64,000 nucleotides of DNA from Psettodes erumei (GCA_016785225.1 JAFBJZ010000772.1:1-64000), one strand, 5' to 3'. Positions 37,501 to 50,100 are shown, numbered from the stretch's first letter. Translations and numbers: made by a program. The notes: generated by a model not told the origin, from the sequence alone.

Positions 37501-38813
37501 TGGGAGACACGCCAAAGCTGCTGTGGACACAGCTCATCCAATCTGAGGAAAGATTTTTATTAATGTGAACATTTTGAACTTCACAAGAATGTAGAAAGAA
37601 AAAACAGTTTAGATCAGATCCTGTTTTAACTTACAATTGAGGGTGTCATGTAAGTCGTGCTTAATAAAAGACACCTCCTGCAGACTGTGTTACTGTGGTG
37701 GTGGTGGTGTTGTGAAAATTTAAACTGTTGAATGTAAAATAGAACGACAGGATTTGTTTACAAGGAAATGGCTCTTGGTTTGAGTGTCTTGATTTTTATC
37801 CTTTTGTTGTGCAGGATATTGTGCAGACACTTTGTTGCCATGGAAACACTGATGTGCTGTATTCCAGTCAGTGAGTCCATGAATTAAGCACAGCACCAAA
37901 ATAAGGAATTTTTTTTCCAATGACCAAAAACAGTTCAACAGATTAAGTTCAATAATAGATGAGAACCACAATGTTTACTGAATAACCTTCATCAAAGATG
38001 GAGACAGATCCAGTCCAATTCTAAATTCATGCTGTATCTTAAAGATGAGGCTACGTGTGTGTAATGCATAAGCCATAGCTGGCAGACTGTCAAACTGACA
38101 TAAGCTGCTGGCATGATCTCTTAGTCTGTTAACTGGCAAAAGCATATGTGTCCGTTGGTGAATCCAAATCCAAAGCTCCCGATTTTCAGAGACGAGCTAA
38201 AAATGCAGAAAGAGAAAAGAAACCTCACGATGAAATACATGGGGGGGAAATGACATGAAAGACACACAACTGCAGGGATGGGGAAAGCTTGAAGATGTGT
38301 TACCCTTGAGAAAGCAAGCTCGCTTCTGTTGCCATGGCAATGGAACCTATTAGGTAACTATGTTGCCATGGCACGTGTCTCCTCGGTGATGCAGACCTGA
38401 CCACACCCACCAACATGCTCACCAGCTGTGAAGAGCAGGGAGGCTTTATTACTGGCCGGGTGTCAATGTTGGGAACAGGGAAAGTGTATGTGCATGTGAG
38501 AGAGCAGGAGGCCTTTCTGAGGGGTTTTCTTTGCACACAGCTTTCTTTTCCCCTCAGGCTGCTAATTTTAGCATACACGGTGCAGCGCTTCAGCCCCATG
38601 TCCCTGTTGTCAGCTCCAATGACCCATGAACCCTCTCCTTTTTCAGGGGATTGTCTCCTTTCCTGGGGTTGGAACGAACACGGTATGTGTGGAGACGGTT
38701 CACAGACTGATGTCTTTCAACCTCGGCTCATATCAGGGCTCAGACCGCTCCTCATCGGATGTGGAGCTGGACACTCTATGGCAGTGTGCACCACAACAAC
38801 CGGCTCAAGATAA
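31585..38813 (+). CDS. sergef: Secretion-regulating guanine nucleotide exchange factor (RCC1-like propeller)
   Basis: SERGEF (DelGEF) is an RCC1-family protein that in mammals binds the exocyst subunit Sec5 and affects secretion. Eleven exons give 395 residues: 31585-31620, 31895-32033, 32305-32457, 33066-33160, 33357-33417, 33485-33598, 33686-33748, 34187-34345, 34433-34596, 36183-36219, 38647-38813. Seven blades begin at about residues 12 (WGANSYGQLG), 66 (CGQNDRGQLG), 116 (CGSNAFGQLG), 169 (WGSGLF), 228 (WGSNKHGQL), 281 (WGRGDYGQLG) and 347 (WGWNEHGMCGDG). Conserved motifs include ACGWDFT, GSEHNLAI and GCGAGHSMAVC. The first coding exon has 12 codons; in-frame ATGs at 31567 and 31450 are alternative starts. 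The protein ends soon after blade 7 and lacks the roughly 60-residue tail of human SERGEF. Confidence 0.94.
35144..35178. repeat. (GT)n microsatellite
   Basis: About 17 GT dinucleotides with one interruption (gtgtctgtgtg) inside a sergef intron. Confidence 0.9.
35385..35560. mobile_element. Two abutting DNA-transposon-like ends
   Basis: accaatcagccacaacacta followed by aaaaccag resembles one widespread fish repeat terminus. About 35 bp later cagtcatgcccataactatt, then ggcccccctgcacttctgtc, then ttttggtattcattactttt matches the terminus of a second widespread element. Both are recalled from teleost repeats of Tc1/mariner character. No transposase frame remains. Confidence 0.5.
37834..37847. 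promoter_or_regulatory. RFX X-box-like palindrome 1
   Basis: GTTGCCATGGAAAC is a near-perfect match to the RFX consensus GTTGCCATGGCAAC. It lies in sergef intron 10. Confidence 0.45.
38328..38340. promoter_or_regulatory. RFX X-box-like palindrome 2
   Basis: GTTGCCATGGCAA matches the RFX X-box consensus over 13 bases, 494 bp after the first copy. Confidence 0.45.
38362..38374. promoter_or_regulatory. RFX X-box-like palindrome 3
   Basis: GTTGCCATGGCAC is the third copy, only 34 bp from the second. Paired half-sites this close could bind RFX dimers cooperatively. Confidence 0.45.
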
Positions 38814-41800
38814 AAGTCTGCACCGGCTCCCGACAGGAACATTCATTCAGAATGTGACGATCAAAGAAGAGGAAGATAGAGTGACTTTGTGATCTGACAC
38901 ATTTCTGACTGATTTAGTGGCTTATCAGTGCTTTGCAGAGCTCTCAAAGGTTGTGTTAAGTGCCGTTGAATATACAGTAACTTTCACCGCCTGAAGGGCT
39001 ACCTGAGCTGCTTGGACTTCAACTGCGGTCATCATAAATTCTGTCGTGTGTTTGGACACAGGCTGAGTTAGGTTTAATGTGGACAGAGGCCATCATTTCC
39101 CTGACCAGCCCATCACTTTGATGGACATGACTGTACGATGGTGGGTGGAGGGGGTGGGGGCTTTGCAGGATATGGGTGTGCCTTTGGCTCCCGGCTCCAC
39201 CTGCCATGTTTGTCTTCCTTGAATTAAGCTTTTATGGATTGCGTGAGAGATGGGCTAGACTGATGCTATAGCTCCATCTTCCCATGTCAGTTTTTTTTTT
39301 ATTGCTGTGATCCTGAGGGTCAGGAGGCACTCAATCTCTGCACTTTATAGTGAAAATCTTGTGATTTACCACTCAAACATACAGGACAGTATTTTTTTTT
39401 CATGCTCTTGTCGATTTGTGTGATAGTTTTGGATACTTTGCGTTTTTCCACTACTTTCATACAGTATACTTAATTAATCCCTCTCGTGGGCAAACTTGTC
39501 CACCTCATTTGATCCAACCTACATATTTATAAGCTGTGGGTGACCTCGGTGCAGCACAGTGGGGATTGGCTGCAGGTCTTAAGCCAGTTGCCTTGGCCAA
39601 GGGCAGTGGTAGGGCTCAGATGAGACATTGTATTATATTTACCTTTTTATCTTGTATTTTTATTTTATGATTATAGTTTATGCAAATAAATGGAGCAGCC
39701 ATTGGTGTGACTGATATTATGCATTGATGAAAGTTAAATTAATGTGCTTTTACCTGGATTATTTTGAAAAATAAATCAACACTCGCTGAAAAATGATCAT
39801 TTCTGTGTTTTTTTTATTTATCACTATTTATTGTACAAGCCTGAACTGTATTAGTCAAAAAAGACACAAAAAATCCCTAGACAACAAACCAATCAAAACT
39901 ATCACTGAACACCTTATTGAGATAACTAACCACAAAATGCATGGTGTTCGGAACAAACACTCTGAAGTCTCACTACACCACACACAGTAGTTGCCTCTTA
40001 GTTGCATTATTGATTCCATTAATAATAACAGTTGCTGTTTTGTTGTAGTTACTTTTTTTCTGTCAAATGATCAGCACACTGCTCCCCCCATTTCAGCTCA
40101 GCTCTATCGGCAGATCCGGATCTGCTGTACTTGACTGCACACAGATCTCAGCAAGTTGTTGGCAGTGTTTGCAGTTGTTTGGTAAAAAGTTGGTCCCTTT
40201 ATACTAACTTTTCCACACAGGCAATGAATCTATACTTTCTACCTGATGGTATAGATTACCATTAGGTGTAATTAGGTGTGCTCACTGCTTGCCTTTAGAA
40301 GCTGATCCGTACGGGGGCACTTATTGTATCTGTCTGTTTTTTGAGTACTGAACTGATGCTTGTTCTCAATGGCTGGTGATTTATGGTTGATTTTAAATAA
40401 AATGCATATTAGCTAAGCTATACTCCTGAATGGTAAGAATAATTTGCATAACAGAGGCACTTGTCCAGTATGAGGCATTCAATGTTTTGGCATTAGCTAG
40501 TATTACATACTAATAAACCAATTTGCTTTATGTGCAGAAAAATAATAATAATCCAATGCTACATGATTGTCAATTAAAAAGTACTACAGAATGCTTAACA
40601 TGAGTTAATGTATTTAAAATATAAACTGTCTTTGTTAATCAAAGTACAGCAACATATGAAGATCTATCCATATTCATTAATGTTGAACATTAATTATTCA
40701 TTTCTAAATAACCCTAAATAAGATTTGCTTATCCAACTAAATAATTTACCACTTCCTAATAGCACATTGCTATTTTAACACCTCATTAATACAAGGTAAA
40801 GGTGGTGGTTTGGTCATGTATTTAGTATGACTGTTTTTAATTTTTTGTGGATGTTATCTCTTTGATGCCTGAAAAACATATCAAAGGAATATTAAAAGTC
40901 CACTGGTGTGAATCAGTGCAAAAAGTCTACCAAGATGTGACCATGACAGTGCAAAGTTAACAATTTGTTTTCAACTGTTCCTGTCCAGACTGCTAGTCTG
41001 GCTGACATGACAAGTGACAAGTTTTTTCTGTGGAGGGTGGATGTGGGGCTGGGGGGGTGGAGGAGGTTAAATCGGAGCAACATTTTTTTTTCTTTCAACA
41101 GAAGAAGCACACAAATATTTGATGATCACTCAAAAACATTGGTACACACAACTTCAGCACACAAAGAAGCGTATTTACAGCACTGGCACACACCAAAAAT
41201 AGGCACAAAAATTACAACACAGTAACCAGTCACAGATACTGAGCTATATAAGGCTTGACAACAAAACTTCCTCAGTGCTACATCTATGCTGAGTTTGTGA
41301 TGTACAGGTTGTCACTGTCACACCCATTTAAAAATACTAAGTAATACACACAACAATGCTACAGCACTATCAGGTGGGTGATGGGCCATTATGGGTCATA
41401 CACATAGTGGTTGGGACACCATGGTTCATAACACAAACTGACTCTGTTGGTTGTCTGCTCCGGTGCTGTCGCTGGGTCTCTATAAACATATAAAGAAACA
41501 ATAACAAAAATAAATTATTACACAAATTATGTTTAATGGTGGAAATGATGGTGATGATGGGTACCTCTGAGGGTGCGAGGAGGGAGGGGTGAGAAATGAC
41601 ACTAGCTTGGAGAGAGTAAAGAAAATGTGCTCCGTTAGTTCCTCATGGTAAATGACAGGTTTACCATGTGTTTCCCATGCTTAGCCAAGGCATCAGACGA
41701 TGATGTACTGTCTGTGTGCGGAGGTTGGACTCCCGGTCCAACGGTTAATAAACATGCCCCATCATGCTGCATCTTACAGGTTGATGTACAGAAGTTCAGT

Positions 41801-42004
41801 CATTGTCATGCGTTTGTATACTTTGCATCATGCTCTCACAGTCACCTCATTTTTAGTTTTTTTTGCTCTCTTTGACCCCAACACAGGTAGACGGGGTCAA
41901 ACAGCAGTTGGAAGCACTAGCCGTGAGCTAGTGGGAATGGATAGTTGTATGTATGCATGTGCTGTTGAATAAAAACGGAGTCTAAACGCTCGTTGTATAT
42001 AAAA
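38814..42004. other. Gap between the convergent sergef and kcnc1 genes
   Basis: It holds the sergef 3' UTR (candidate AATAAA at 39685-39690) and AT-rich spacer up to the kcnc1 poly(A) signal. Open frames are short and unsupported. There is a G-rich run near 41046-41065. No gene recognised. Confidence 0.55.
39685..39690 (+). other. sergef: Candidate poly(A) signal of sergef
   Basis: AATAAA (tgcaaataaatgg) about 870 bp after the sergef stop at 38813. Confidence 0.4.
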
Positions 42005-42010
42005 TTTATT
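42005..42010 (-). other. kcnc1: Candidate poly(A) signal of kcnc1
   Basis: AATAAA on the minus strand about 2.0 kb after the terminal-exon stop at 44016, so the 3' UTR would be about 2 kb. Long 3' UTRs are usual for neuronal channel genes. Confidence 0.4.
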
Positions 42011-44015
42011 TCATGCAAGGACTTATATTTACATGTCTTATTTGAATACTTTTCTGTTGCATAAATGTAAAATACATGCATTTACCTTTCCCCAAGTAAA
42101 CCCACATCCCATACTGTGGTGTATAGTTCTTTTTTTCACTTGAATTGCATGAGCATATAATTCACCTGCATCTCTTCACATCAAATCTTCACAAGATTTT
42201 TGTTGTTTTTTTGTTTTTGTTTTTTTTTTTTTTAAATATATAACGTCCATCAATTACCACAAGAGACATAACTTGAAATGTAAAACTCTGCTCATTCAGA
42301 ATAAAAACAAAACTTAGATGAGTTGCTAGAAATTAAGGTTTCGGATTAGTCAACATAAAATTTGTTAAAGTGCCCTGAAAAAATTGTGCATAATTATTGG
42401 GACAGTATCAATACATGTGTTATATCTATATATACTGCAGGAGTCATCATGACATCTCTCGCTGATCATATCTCTGATCATGATCATATCTGATCATAAC
42501 TCGATATATTTTGGCTCTGTAGAGTTGCCTGGTCTCCTTTAATTATATTTTGTGCTTTATGATACAAAATTTTTTTTTTATTGAATTGGGGTCTATTAAG
42601 TCAGTATTTTTAGGTCTCTTTTTGCATGGAGTTTAGTTTCCCCACTATAAGCTAATTCCTAGTATGAATTGTGATTAGCAACAATAATAACCAATAGAGC
42701 AATTTTACTGTGGTTAAGCTTATGAGGGTGGTGCAAAAGGAACAAAGTGCACCTTGTAAAATAAAGCTTTCCGTTACACTGTTATGAGCATGGTATAAAG
42801 TGTACTGATGCTACACCGGGAGCACTTATTCAGTGTAATGTCAATTTATTACTCACTTTTGCTTTGCCTCACCTGGTATGAAGGCACCATTTTTTTTAAA
42901 TAATTCACAAGTCTTGCCTCAATTTAGGCATCACAGCAGTCACCGAAGTTGCTGCAGACTATGTTTAAAAACTCAGAACTACCAGTAACTATATTTGTAT
43001 AAAAACTACTTATGCTCATAACAGCATTAGTTGGCTTTATGAGAGATTGTTCAAGTTAAATCACCCTATGTTAGCTGGAGGCCCCAGTCAAATAATACAA
43101 GAAAATAAATATATGAATTTGGGGAAAGGCAAAGAATGGCAGCTACATAAAAATCTCTGCTATGACTGAGTCTCTTGTAAAGCTGTTTCAAAATGCATAA
43201 AAAATGACAAAGCTTTAGAAGCTTTTGAAAGAAAAATATGTTTTTTTCATTACACGTACTGCGATACAGTTTGCTTCTTGTTGAACATAATTTTCATGCA
43301 GTTCATGCAAATGAACAAACAATTTTAGTTCTTTTGACATTTGATGTTTTCATCACTAGTATCATAGGAATTGTCATCATCTCCATATTGCATTGGACAT
43401 CATGAACATCATGTTATTTTTTTAATGGCCACTCAAATAACATTAAGCCTGGTCTGGATTGCACTTTCAGAATGATAACGTCTCTACTTTGCAACGTATA
43501 AAGCACTTAAGAGGAGTTCCCTTAACAGCTGGCAATGGTACCTTTTGGATATGTTTAAAAGCCATGTATTGTTAATGTCCAGCATATTATTAGCAGGGGT
43601 TACATCTTATGAAAATTTCTTTCACAAAATTGTAAAAAGCAGATGAGATAAAAGTTACTGGCAGAAGAGTATGTGAGATCAAAAGCAACAGAGCAACAGG
43701 CAATGATGTAAACAGAGGGAAAGAGTGGGGTTAGCCTGTGGTCAAAGTAGAACAGTGCTTTGTCTGCAACTGAGGTGACCCATGCAGAGTGGCTTGTGCC
43801 AATGTTTTCTATTCTAGGATATGATGACACACCCAAGGAGAACACTTGGGAAGCTTGAGACAGCACAGTTAAGATACAGTTTTCCAGAAAAAAAAGAAAT
43901 AAAAATGAATAAAGCAGGAGCGAAGGCAAGTGTAAAAGCAAAATCTGACAGGAGAGATAAGGAGGAGGAGTGTGGACTGGCCTTCCAATGGCATTGTGTC
44001 TGCTACTCAACCATG
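42011..44015 (-). other. kcnc1: Probable kcnc1 3' UTR
   Basis: AT-rich stretch after the terminal-exon stop, with many poly(T)/ATTT runs. A small cluster of TGATCA palindromes (tgatcatatc-type units) occurs at about 42462-42498. No coding frame on either strand is supported. Confidence 0.45.
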
Positions 44016-44155
44016 CTACATAATGGATGGGATGGGAGAATGTGAGTGCTGCATTAGACAGGGTGGGCTGCAGGGCAGGGCGGACACTGAGGACACTCCA
44101 GAGGCATCCCCGCTCATGCCAGACATGCTGTTAAGGCTCCAAGGCTTTTCATAAC
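44016..44155 (-). other. kcnc1: kcnc1 terminal exon encoding a Kv3.2-like C-terminus
   Basis: A polypyrimidine tract and AG precede a phase-1 exon that reads YEKPWSLNSMSGMSGDAS, then SPPCLMQHSHSPIPSIM and a stop. The donor at 45237 (AGG AGG G|gtacgt) fits its phase exactly, giving RVRRGYEKPWSLN. The pattern parallels the mammalian Kv3.2 ending IRKGYEKSRSLNN...RSRSPIPSIL as I recall it. Confidence 0.85.
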
Positions 44156-47100
44156 CTTCAGTTGAAAAACAGAGAACGTTCTGAGTAACACTGCAGCACT
44201 GAATTCAACAGAAATGTTTTGGTGTTCCTCACTGGTAATACTACACCTGTTGCTTTCTTGTTTTTGTCTCCAAAGAAACAGGTCAACACAGACTCGAGAC
44301 AGATTATTATTCTCCATGCATTGAGTGCATCAGGAGTACAACAGCATGCACCGGGTGGTACTGGAATGGTTCGGAGTATAACACTATAAAAGACTCAAAA
44401 ATTGTAGGCACCTCAGGCAGGGAATGCATTCTCAGTTACAGGTAGAATTTTTTCTGCACGCCAGTTACTGTTGCTGTGCTGGCTGGACACACAGCTGGAG
44501 ACTAACGTGACTTTCTCAGGAATGATTTGAATATTAATATTAAATAAAGTAAAAATGGCCTTTACCCTGGTATTTAAGTGTAAAAGTCAATAAACTGGAA
44601 TTTGGCTCTTAATAATATTAATAATAAAATTTGACATATTAGTCTCCCTCCATTTGTGTTGTGCTCCTTCACCATACTGATAGCACCCATCAGCAAGACA
44701 CTTCATGCACCGTTTATGGTCAAGAGCAATGTAATCATAAGTCAGGATCCTGCATGGTATTTATCATTAAAACACATATACATATATGTTACACACATAG
44801 CACATAGATACTTTGTTAGGCATGTAAGACAACACATTCTAGATCATATAAATCTCAAAAATAGCCTGGTGGCGCTAAATAAATAGGGGTAATTACATTA
44901 TGCATGGTATCAAAAAATATATTATGTCGATGTGGACAATTATTATTGACATTTGTGATTATTGTGCTTGGCCTTAACAGATGTTATTGTGACTTGGAAT
45001 GTATACAATTCCCATCGGGATGATTGAGGAGAAGCAGCTGCTGTGAAAGTGTGTTAAGGTTGTTATAAGAGGTTTATAGTTGTGTGCATTTAAATGTGGT
45101 TGTGTGTGTGCATGTGCCCGTGTAAAACTGAGGTGGAACACTCAGCAAAGAGCGGAAAAAAGGAGCATGTCCTGTCTATGGTCTACAGGGTGTCAGTGTC
45201 TTACGGGGGCCTGTGATTGGCTGTTACTGTACGTACCCCTCCTCACTCTGCCCCCTGTGTGGTTGGGGCGTTCAGCAGTGGTGACCAGGAAGCAGGGCCG
45301 CTCTCTCTCACTGGGGCTAAAGATTTCTTCCGGTGATATAGCCTGGTCTATGTGAGGGCAGTCTTCGTTGGCCAGAGCTGCATTAGCTGCCTCGCCATTC
45401 AGCTTGGAATCTTATGAGAAAGCATTAAAGAAAAGGGAAAAAAACACAGGGAAAAAATCTGGTTTCATATACCAGCTTCGTACTGTTTTTTTTAATATAT
45501 CTGCCATTTTTACACGCTCCATCCTGACTGCACATAGGGATTAAATCATATAACAACACTGTATGTATAGCTGTTGTCTAATATTTGCTTCGCATTGTCC
45601 CCTGTTCTATGTTTTTGAGATCAAACTGTATCAAGTGACTAAAGCATCTGTGTAAATAATCTTACCATTACAAATACATGGTGCGAACAGACTCTCAGTC
45701 ACTCTTTAGAAAAAGGAGGAGCGAATTGCTGCATTAATAAGTACAAAATCAATAGCAAGATTACTCACGGTCTGCCTCAGTCTCTCTATCCTTCCATATG
45801 GAGTCAAATATGCTTTTCATTACATAGTATTGATTATTTTCTGTGGAAAATCATCAGCTGATTGAAGTGTGGGAACAGACAAATAGTGAAACAGCTGAGT
45901 AGTGATGTGGCTGCTTTGGGAGGAGAGACACAAGTGATGAGACAACAATGTATCACAATCTTTGTCGTCTTTGTTACCTACCTTGAAACTTTATCTCGAA
46001 AACGTCGTCATGGGCAATTGGACTCTGGGGTTGTGAGCTGATGCTTGACTTACAGAAGTTTGGTGAACCGGGTTGGGGAGCCCGTGGGATATGCCTATTC
46101 TTTTTCTTTGGTAGTTTCTGCTTTGCCATGGCCAGCGAGTAATACATTCCAAAGTTGTTGACAATCACAGGGACAGGCATGGCGATGGTCAGCACACCTG
46201 CCAGGGCACACAGGGCTCCGACCAGCATACCGGAGGTCGTCTGAGGGTACATGTCTCCATAGCCTAGGGTTGTCATGGTCACCACAGCCCACCAGAATCC
46301 AATTGGGATGTTCTTGAAGTGTGTGTGATCGCTGGCTCGAGGGTCGTTGGGGTTAGCTCCAATCCGTTCTGCGTAGTAGATCATTGTAGCGAAGATGAGG
46401 ACGCCGAGAGCGAGGAAGATGATGAGGAGCAGGAACTCGTTGGTGCTGGCCCTTAAGGTGTGGCCCAGCACCCTGAGTCCCACAAAGTGACGTGTCAGCT
46501 TGAAGATACGCAGGATTCGCACAAAGCGGACCACTCTCAGGAAACCCAGCACATCCTTAGCTGCCTTGGAGGAGAGCCCGCTGAGACCCACCTCCAGGTA
46601 GAAGGGCAGGATGGCCACAAAGTCGATGATGTTCAGAGCATTCCGGATGAAGTCAAATTTATTCGGGCAGAAAGTTATTCGCATCAGAAATTCAAAAGTG
46701 AACCACACCACGCAAACACCCTCAATGTAGGTGAGGTAGGCCGCAGTTTCAGTCTCCTGGTAGGTGTGCTCCACTGTGACGTTGTCCACCAGCTCCAGCT
46801 CTGTGCGGTTGATGATAGGGTTGAAGGCCTCATGGGTCTCCAGACAGAAGGTGGTGATGGACACCAGAATAAAGAACAGCGAGGCCAGAGCCACCCACTA
46901 AGCAGGAAATACATGAGTGGAGTGAAAGGAAAAGAAATACAGGGGAGAGAGGAGGAGGGAGAAGGACATAGAGGAGAATGAGCACAGTAATACGTGCAAA
47001 GTGATCAAGCTCAATGGCCTAGAAGCCATTCTTAGCACGACACAATGCAATTCAATCTAAGACAATGGCAAATGGTTTGACTGTGACGGTGGCAATGACA

Positions 47101-50100
47101 CAATCTCACTACCGCCCACCCCCACCCCCACCCTGCTCTCTAGCTCTCTGTGTGTCTTGATTCACAAGTGTCATTGTAAAAGGGACAATCAATGCACTTG
47201 CTGGTCTTCCTTCCCTTCCCTTCCCTTCCTTTGCTGTATCTCAAGGTCACGGCATTTTCAAGGGCATGCTACTTGCAGAATAACAAAGAGCCAGCAGCAG
47301 CAGCAGCAGCTGAGACATTTGTGTCAACCCCCCCTAACTAAATTTAGCTGGGGCTCTTCCCTTCAGCAGCATCGGTACAGTAGGTTTTCCCTACACAAGG
47401 TCACACTGTGCAGATGGTCAACTCTTGGGAATCGTTTTGCTCACTGAGCTGAGGACAGACTTTTATGAGAAACCTATATTTCCCTTAATGGCAAAAGAGT
47501 ACTTCAGCCTTCATTATGTATTGATCGGATGATCACATTTCAACACATTTAGGTTCTGATATTTCTGATGCACACTACATGGGTGTAACAGTGTAACAGT
47601 AATCTCTCCCGGGTATTGATTGTATGTTATCCTCCTCTGATCATACTGATTTGATCACGTGCTTTTGAAGGGATAAAAAACAATAAAACCCTCAATGGGT
47701 AGGTCACAGTTGGTGGACACAGAAGCAGAAAGATATTTACTAAATCACCCCATGAATAACAAAAGTTGGATCAATAGATGTTTGTTCATACATGTAGCTC
47801 TCTTTATCAGAGTAAGATAGACTACGTAGTGCTTTTCAGACTAATACATAGCATTGTTAAGTAGCTGGGAGGAGTAATAAATGACATCAGGGAGGAGATA
47901 GGTTTGTAGTGGAGCATGTCTTGGCAATAAGAAGTTGTATATATTCCACTGAGCAAGAAAACTCATCATCTAGGTCATTCATGCCCATTCACAGTGTTTC
48001 AGGAAGGCAGGCATGCAGCATGAGATGGAAAACAGGCCCTCATCATAACAACTCATCACTAGCAATTCATTGTACTGTGCTGAGGAAATCACTTCTGTTT
48101 ATGAATGTCTGCTTCCCTTCCATGTTAGCATGATGGTACAGGGGGGAACTGTGGCAGCAGTGACGATAGCATATTGACTTCCCCTTCACTTTGTTCAGTG
48201 AGACATCACTGATCACTACCTGTTTTTGACAACTCAGTCATAAGGCCCTGTTCAAACCTGGCATTAGCAGAGATCTTGTCATCAGATCTCACTTTCCTGC
48301 TCTATATGAAAATAAACACATAGATCCTTTCTATTTGTAAAGACCAAATGCCATGCCTTTCACATACCTCATCTGGCTGAAATTAAACAAAGAAGTTGCC
48401 AAAGGTGTTTCATTATTAATATTAATATATTAAATATTGATGATCATAAAATATCACCTTGGGCTTTTCGTCATTTTAAACTTTTTTTCCAATTCTGTCA
48501 TTTTCAGACGTCGTAGACAAAAGCAGTTTATGCAATGTGAGAACCCAAATGAGTATGTACTTGCTCTTTCAAAGTAGACATCAGTTGAGTAGGCGGTCTA
48601 TCACATTTGCGTGCAGACTGCTAAAAGAATGTGGCCACCTCTGTGGTCTGAGTTATTGCATCTTAATGTGTCCTCAATGCACCTTGGATGCATTCACATC
48701 TGGACTTAGACCAGTCCACTTGTGACTGGATCATCGAGTACCAGGTGTGAATGGCAAGAGTTACTGCAGTTTACACACTATAATATAGTATGTAATTTGT
48801 TTTGTGGGTTTTTGAGCTGGGTTTCATCCCCTTAAACACACAAATAGCACATGGACGAAATGGAAAAATGCAAACAGCTTGTGTTGATACAGTGTAAGAA
48901 AGAGGCATTAGCATGTTGTGTTGTTTTATCCGATTGCATAATGTTGTTTTGTCCACCTCCTCTACAGTACGTACTGTGTAAAATAACAAGTACACCATAG
49001 ACTATAATTCAATCCAATACATCTGAACTACAACTGCTATGACCTCAGTAACAGTGAGTGCAACAACAGCATAGGCTGGATTACCAACAGGGAAAATTGG
49101 TGCAACTGCCCTGAAGACCCCAGAGCTTGTGGGCCCAGAAAGCCACAGATTCATTGTCATTTGTTAGGGAATGTCTTGTCTACTAAAGACTCTACACTTT
49201 AGAGATCCAAGTGTAAACAGAAATGATCATATTTTATTAATTACTAATTACAATTATTAATTGAAAAGCCAGTCAACAGAAAAATCATCATCAAAAATTC
49301 AGATAATTAAATCATTGTTTTAAGCAAAAATGCCCCCAAAAATCTACAGCGCTACAGCCAGCATCTTACAATCTTATAATTCCTCATTCTTATAAGCCGC
49401 TTTCATGTTGGCCTCTGATGCCTCACGCACTGGTTCCCTGAGCCCTCTGAACATCCCACCCTTCAAACTGTTAAACAAGTGCTGCATCTTATCAGACTGC
49501 CTCTTAACTGATGTGTCTTGGTGAGGGACAGTGAGGCCTGGAGGGAGGGTGACAAGCTAAGATTGTTTGCTCCTTATTGGCTAATTCTCACTGTTGCTGG
49601 CAAACCACAGGCCTACAGTGATATGCAGTGACAAGCGTTTTCCACTGATGTATCCACTGTGAATAGAGTCTGTAATTAACTCTGAGGCTCAGTTCTAATT
49701 AATCTTCTTGCCAGACTTGGTGGAGCTCTGTCAATCCTTGCTTGTTTTTTTCTTGCTCACTGTCAAATGTAGGACACATCTGAGGGGTTTTCTGCTTCAG
49801 TAAATTTCCCTGAATGCAAGAGGTGAAATTTCAATGGAGTGTATGTGTGCATGTTGATTAAACTTCTTACCCAGAGCTTGCTGTAAGAGTGAGGACATGT
49901 TAACACAGTTTACACTTACTGGTTGGGGCCTGATAACTAACTACGCCAATCAGCTGTTAAAGCAGTGTGCAGCACAGCGGTCTTGTGTGAGAGGAAAAAA
50001 ATCAGAGGGTGTTTAGTATTTATATTGCCACCAATGAAAGGCACTGAGCCAAATGGAAAAGTGCCCATGACAAAGACCAAAAAATGTCACCTCTTAACAG

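Larger units (their letters stand above)
36220..38646 (+). other. sergef: sergef intron 10 (2.4 kb)
   Basis: Non-coding. Three RFX X-box-like palindromes lie in its 3' half (37834, 38328, 38362), and a short GTG run near 37698. No repeat element was clearly recognised. Confidence 0.6.

Noticed and set aside
46460..46981. 173-codon plus-strand frame
   Set aside because: Antisense shadow of the GC-rich kcnc1 membrane-domain exon.
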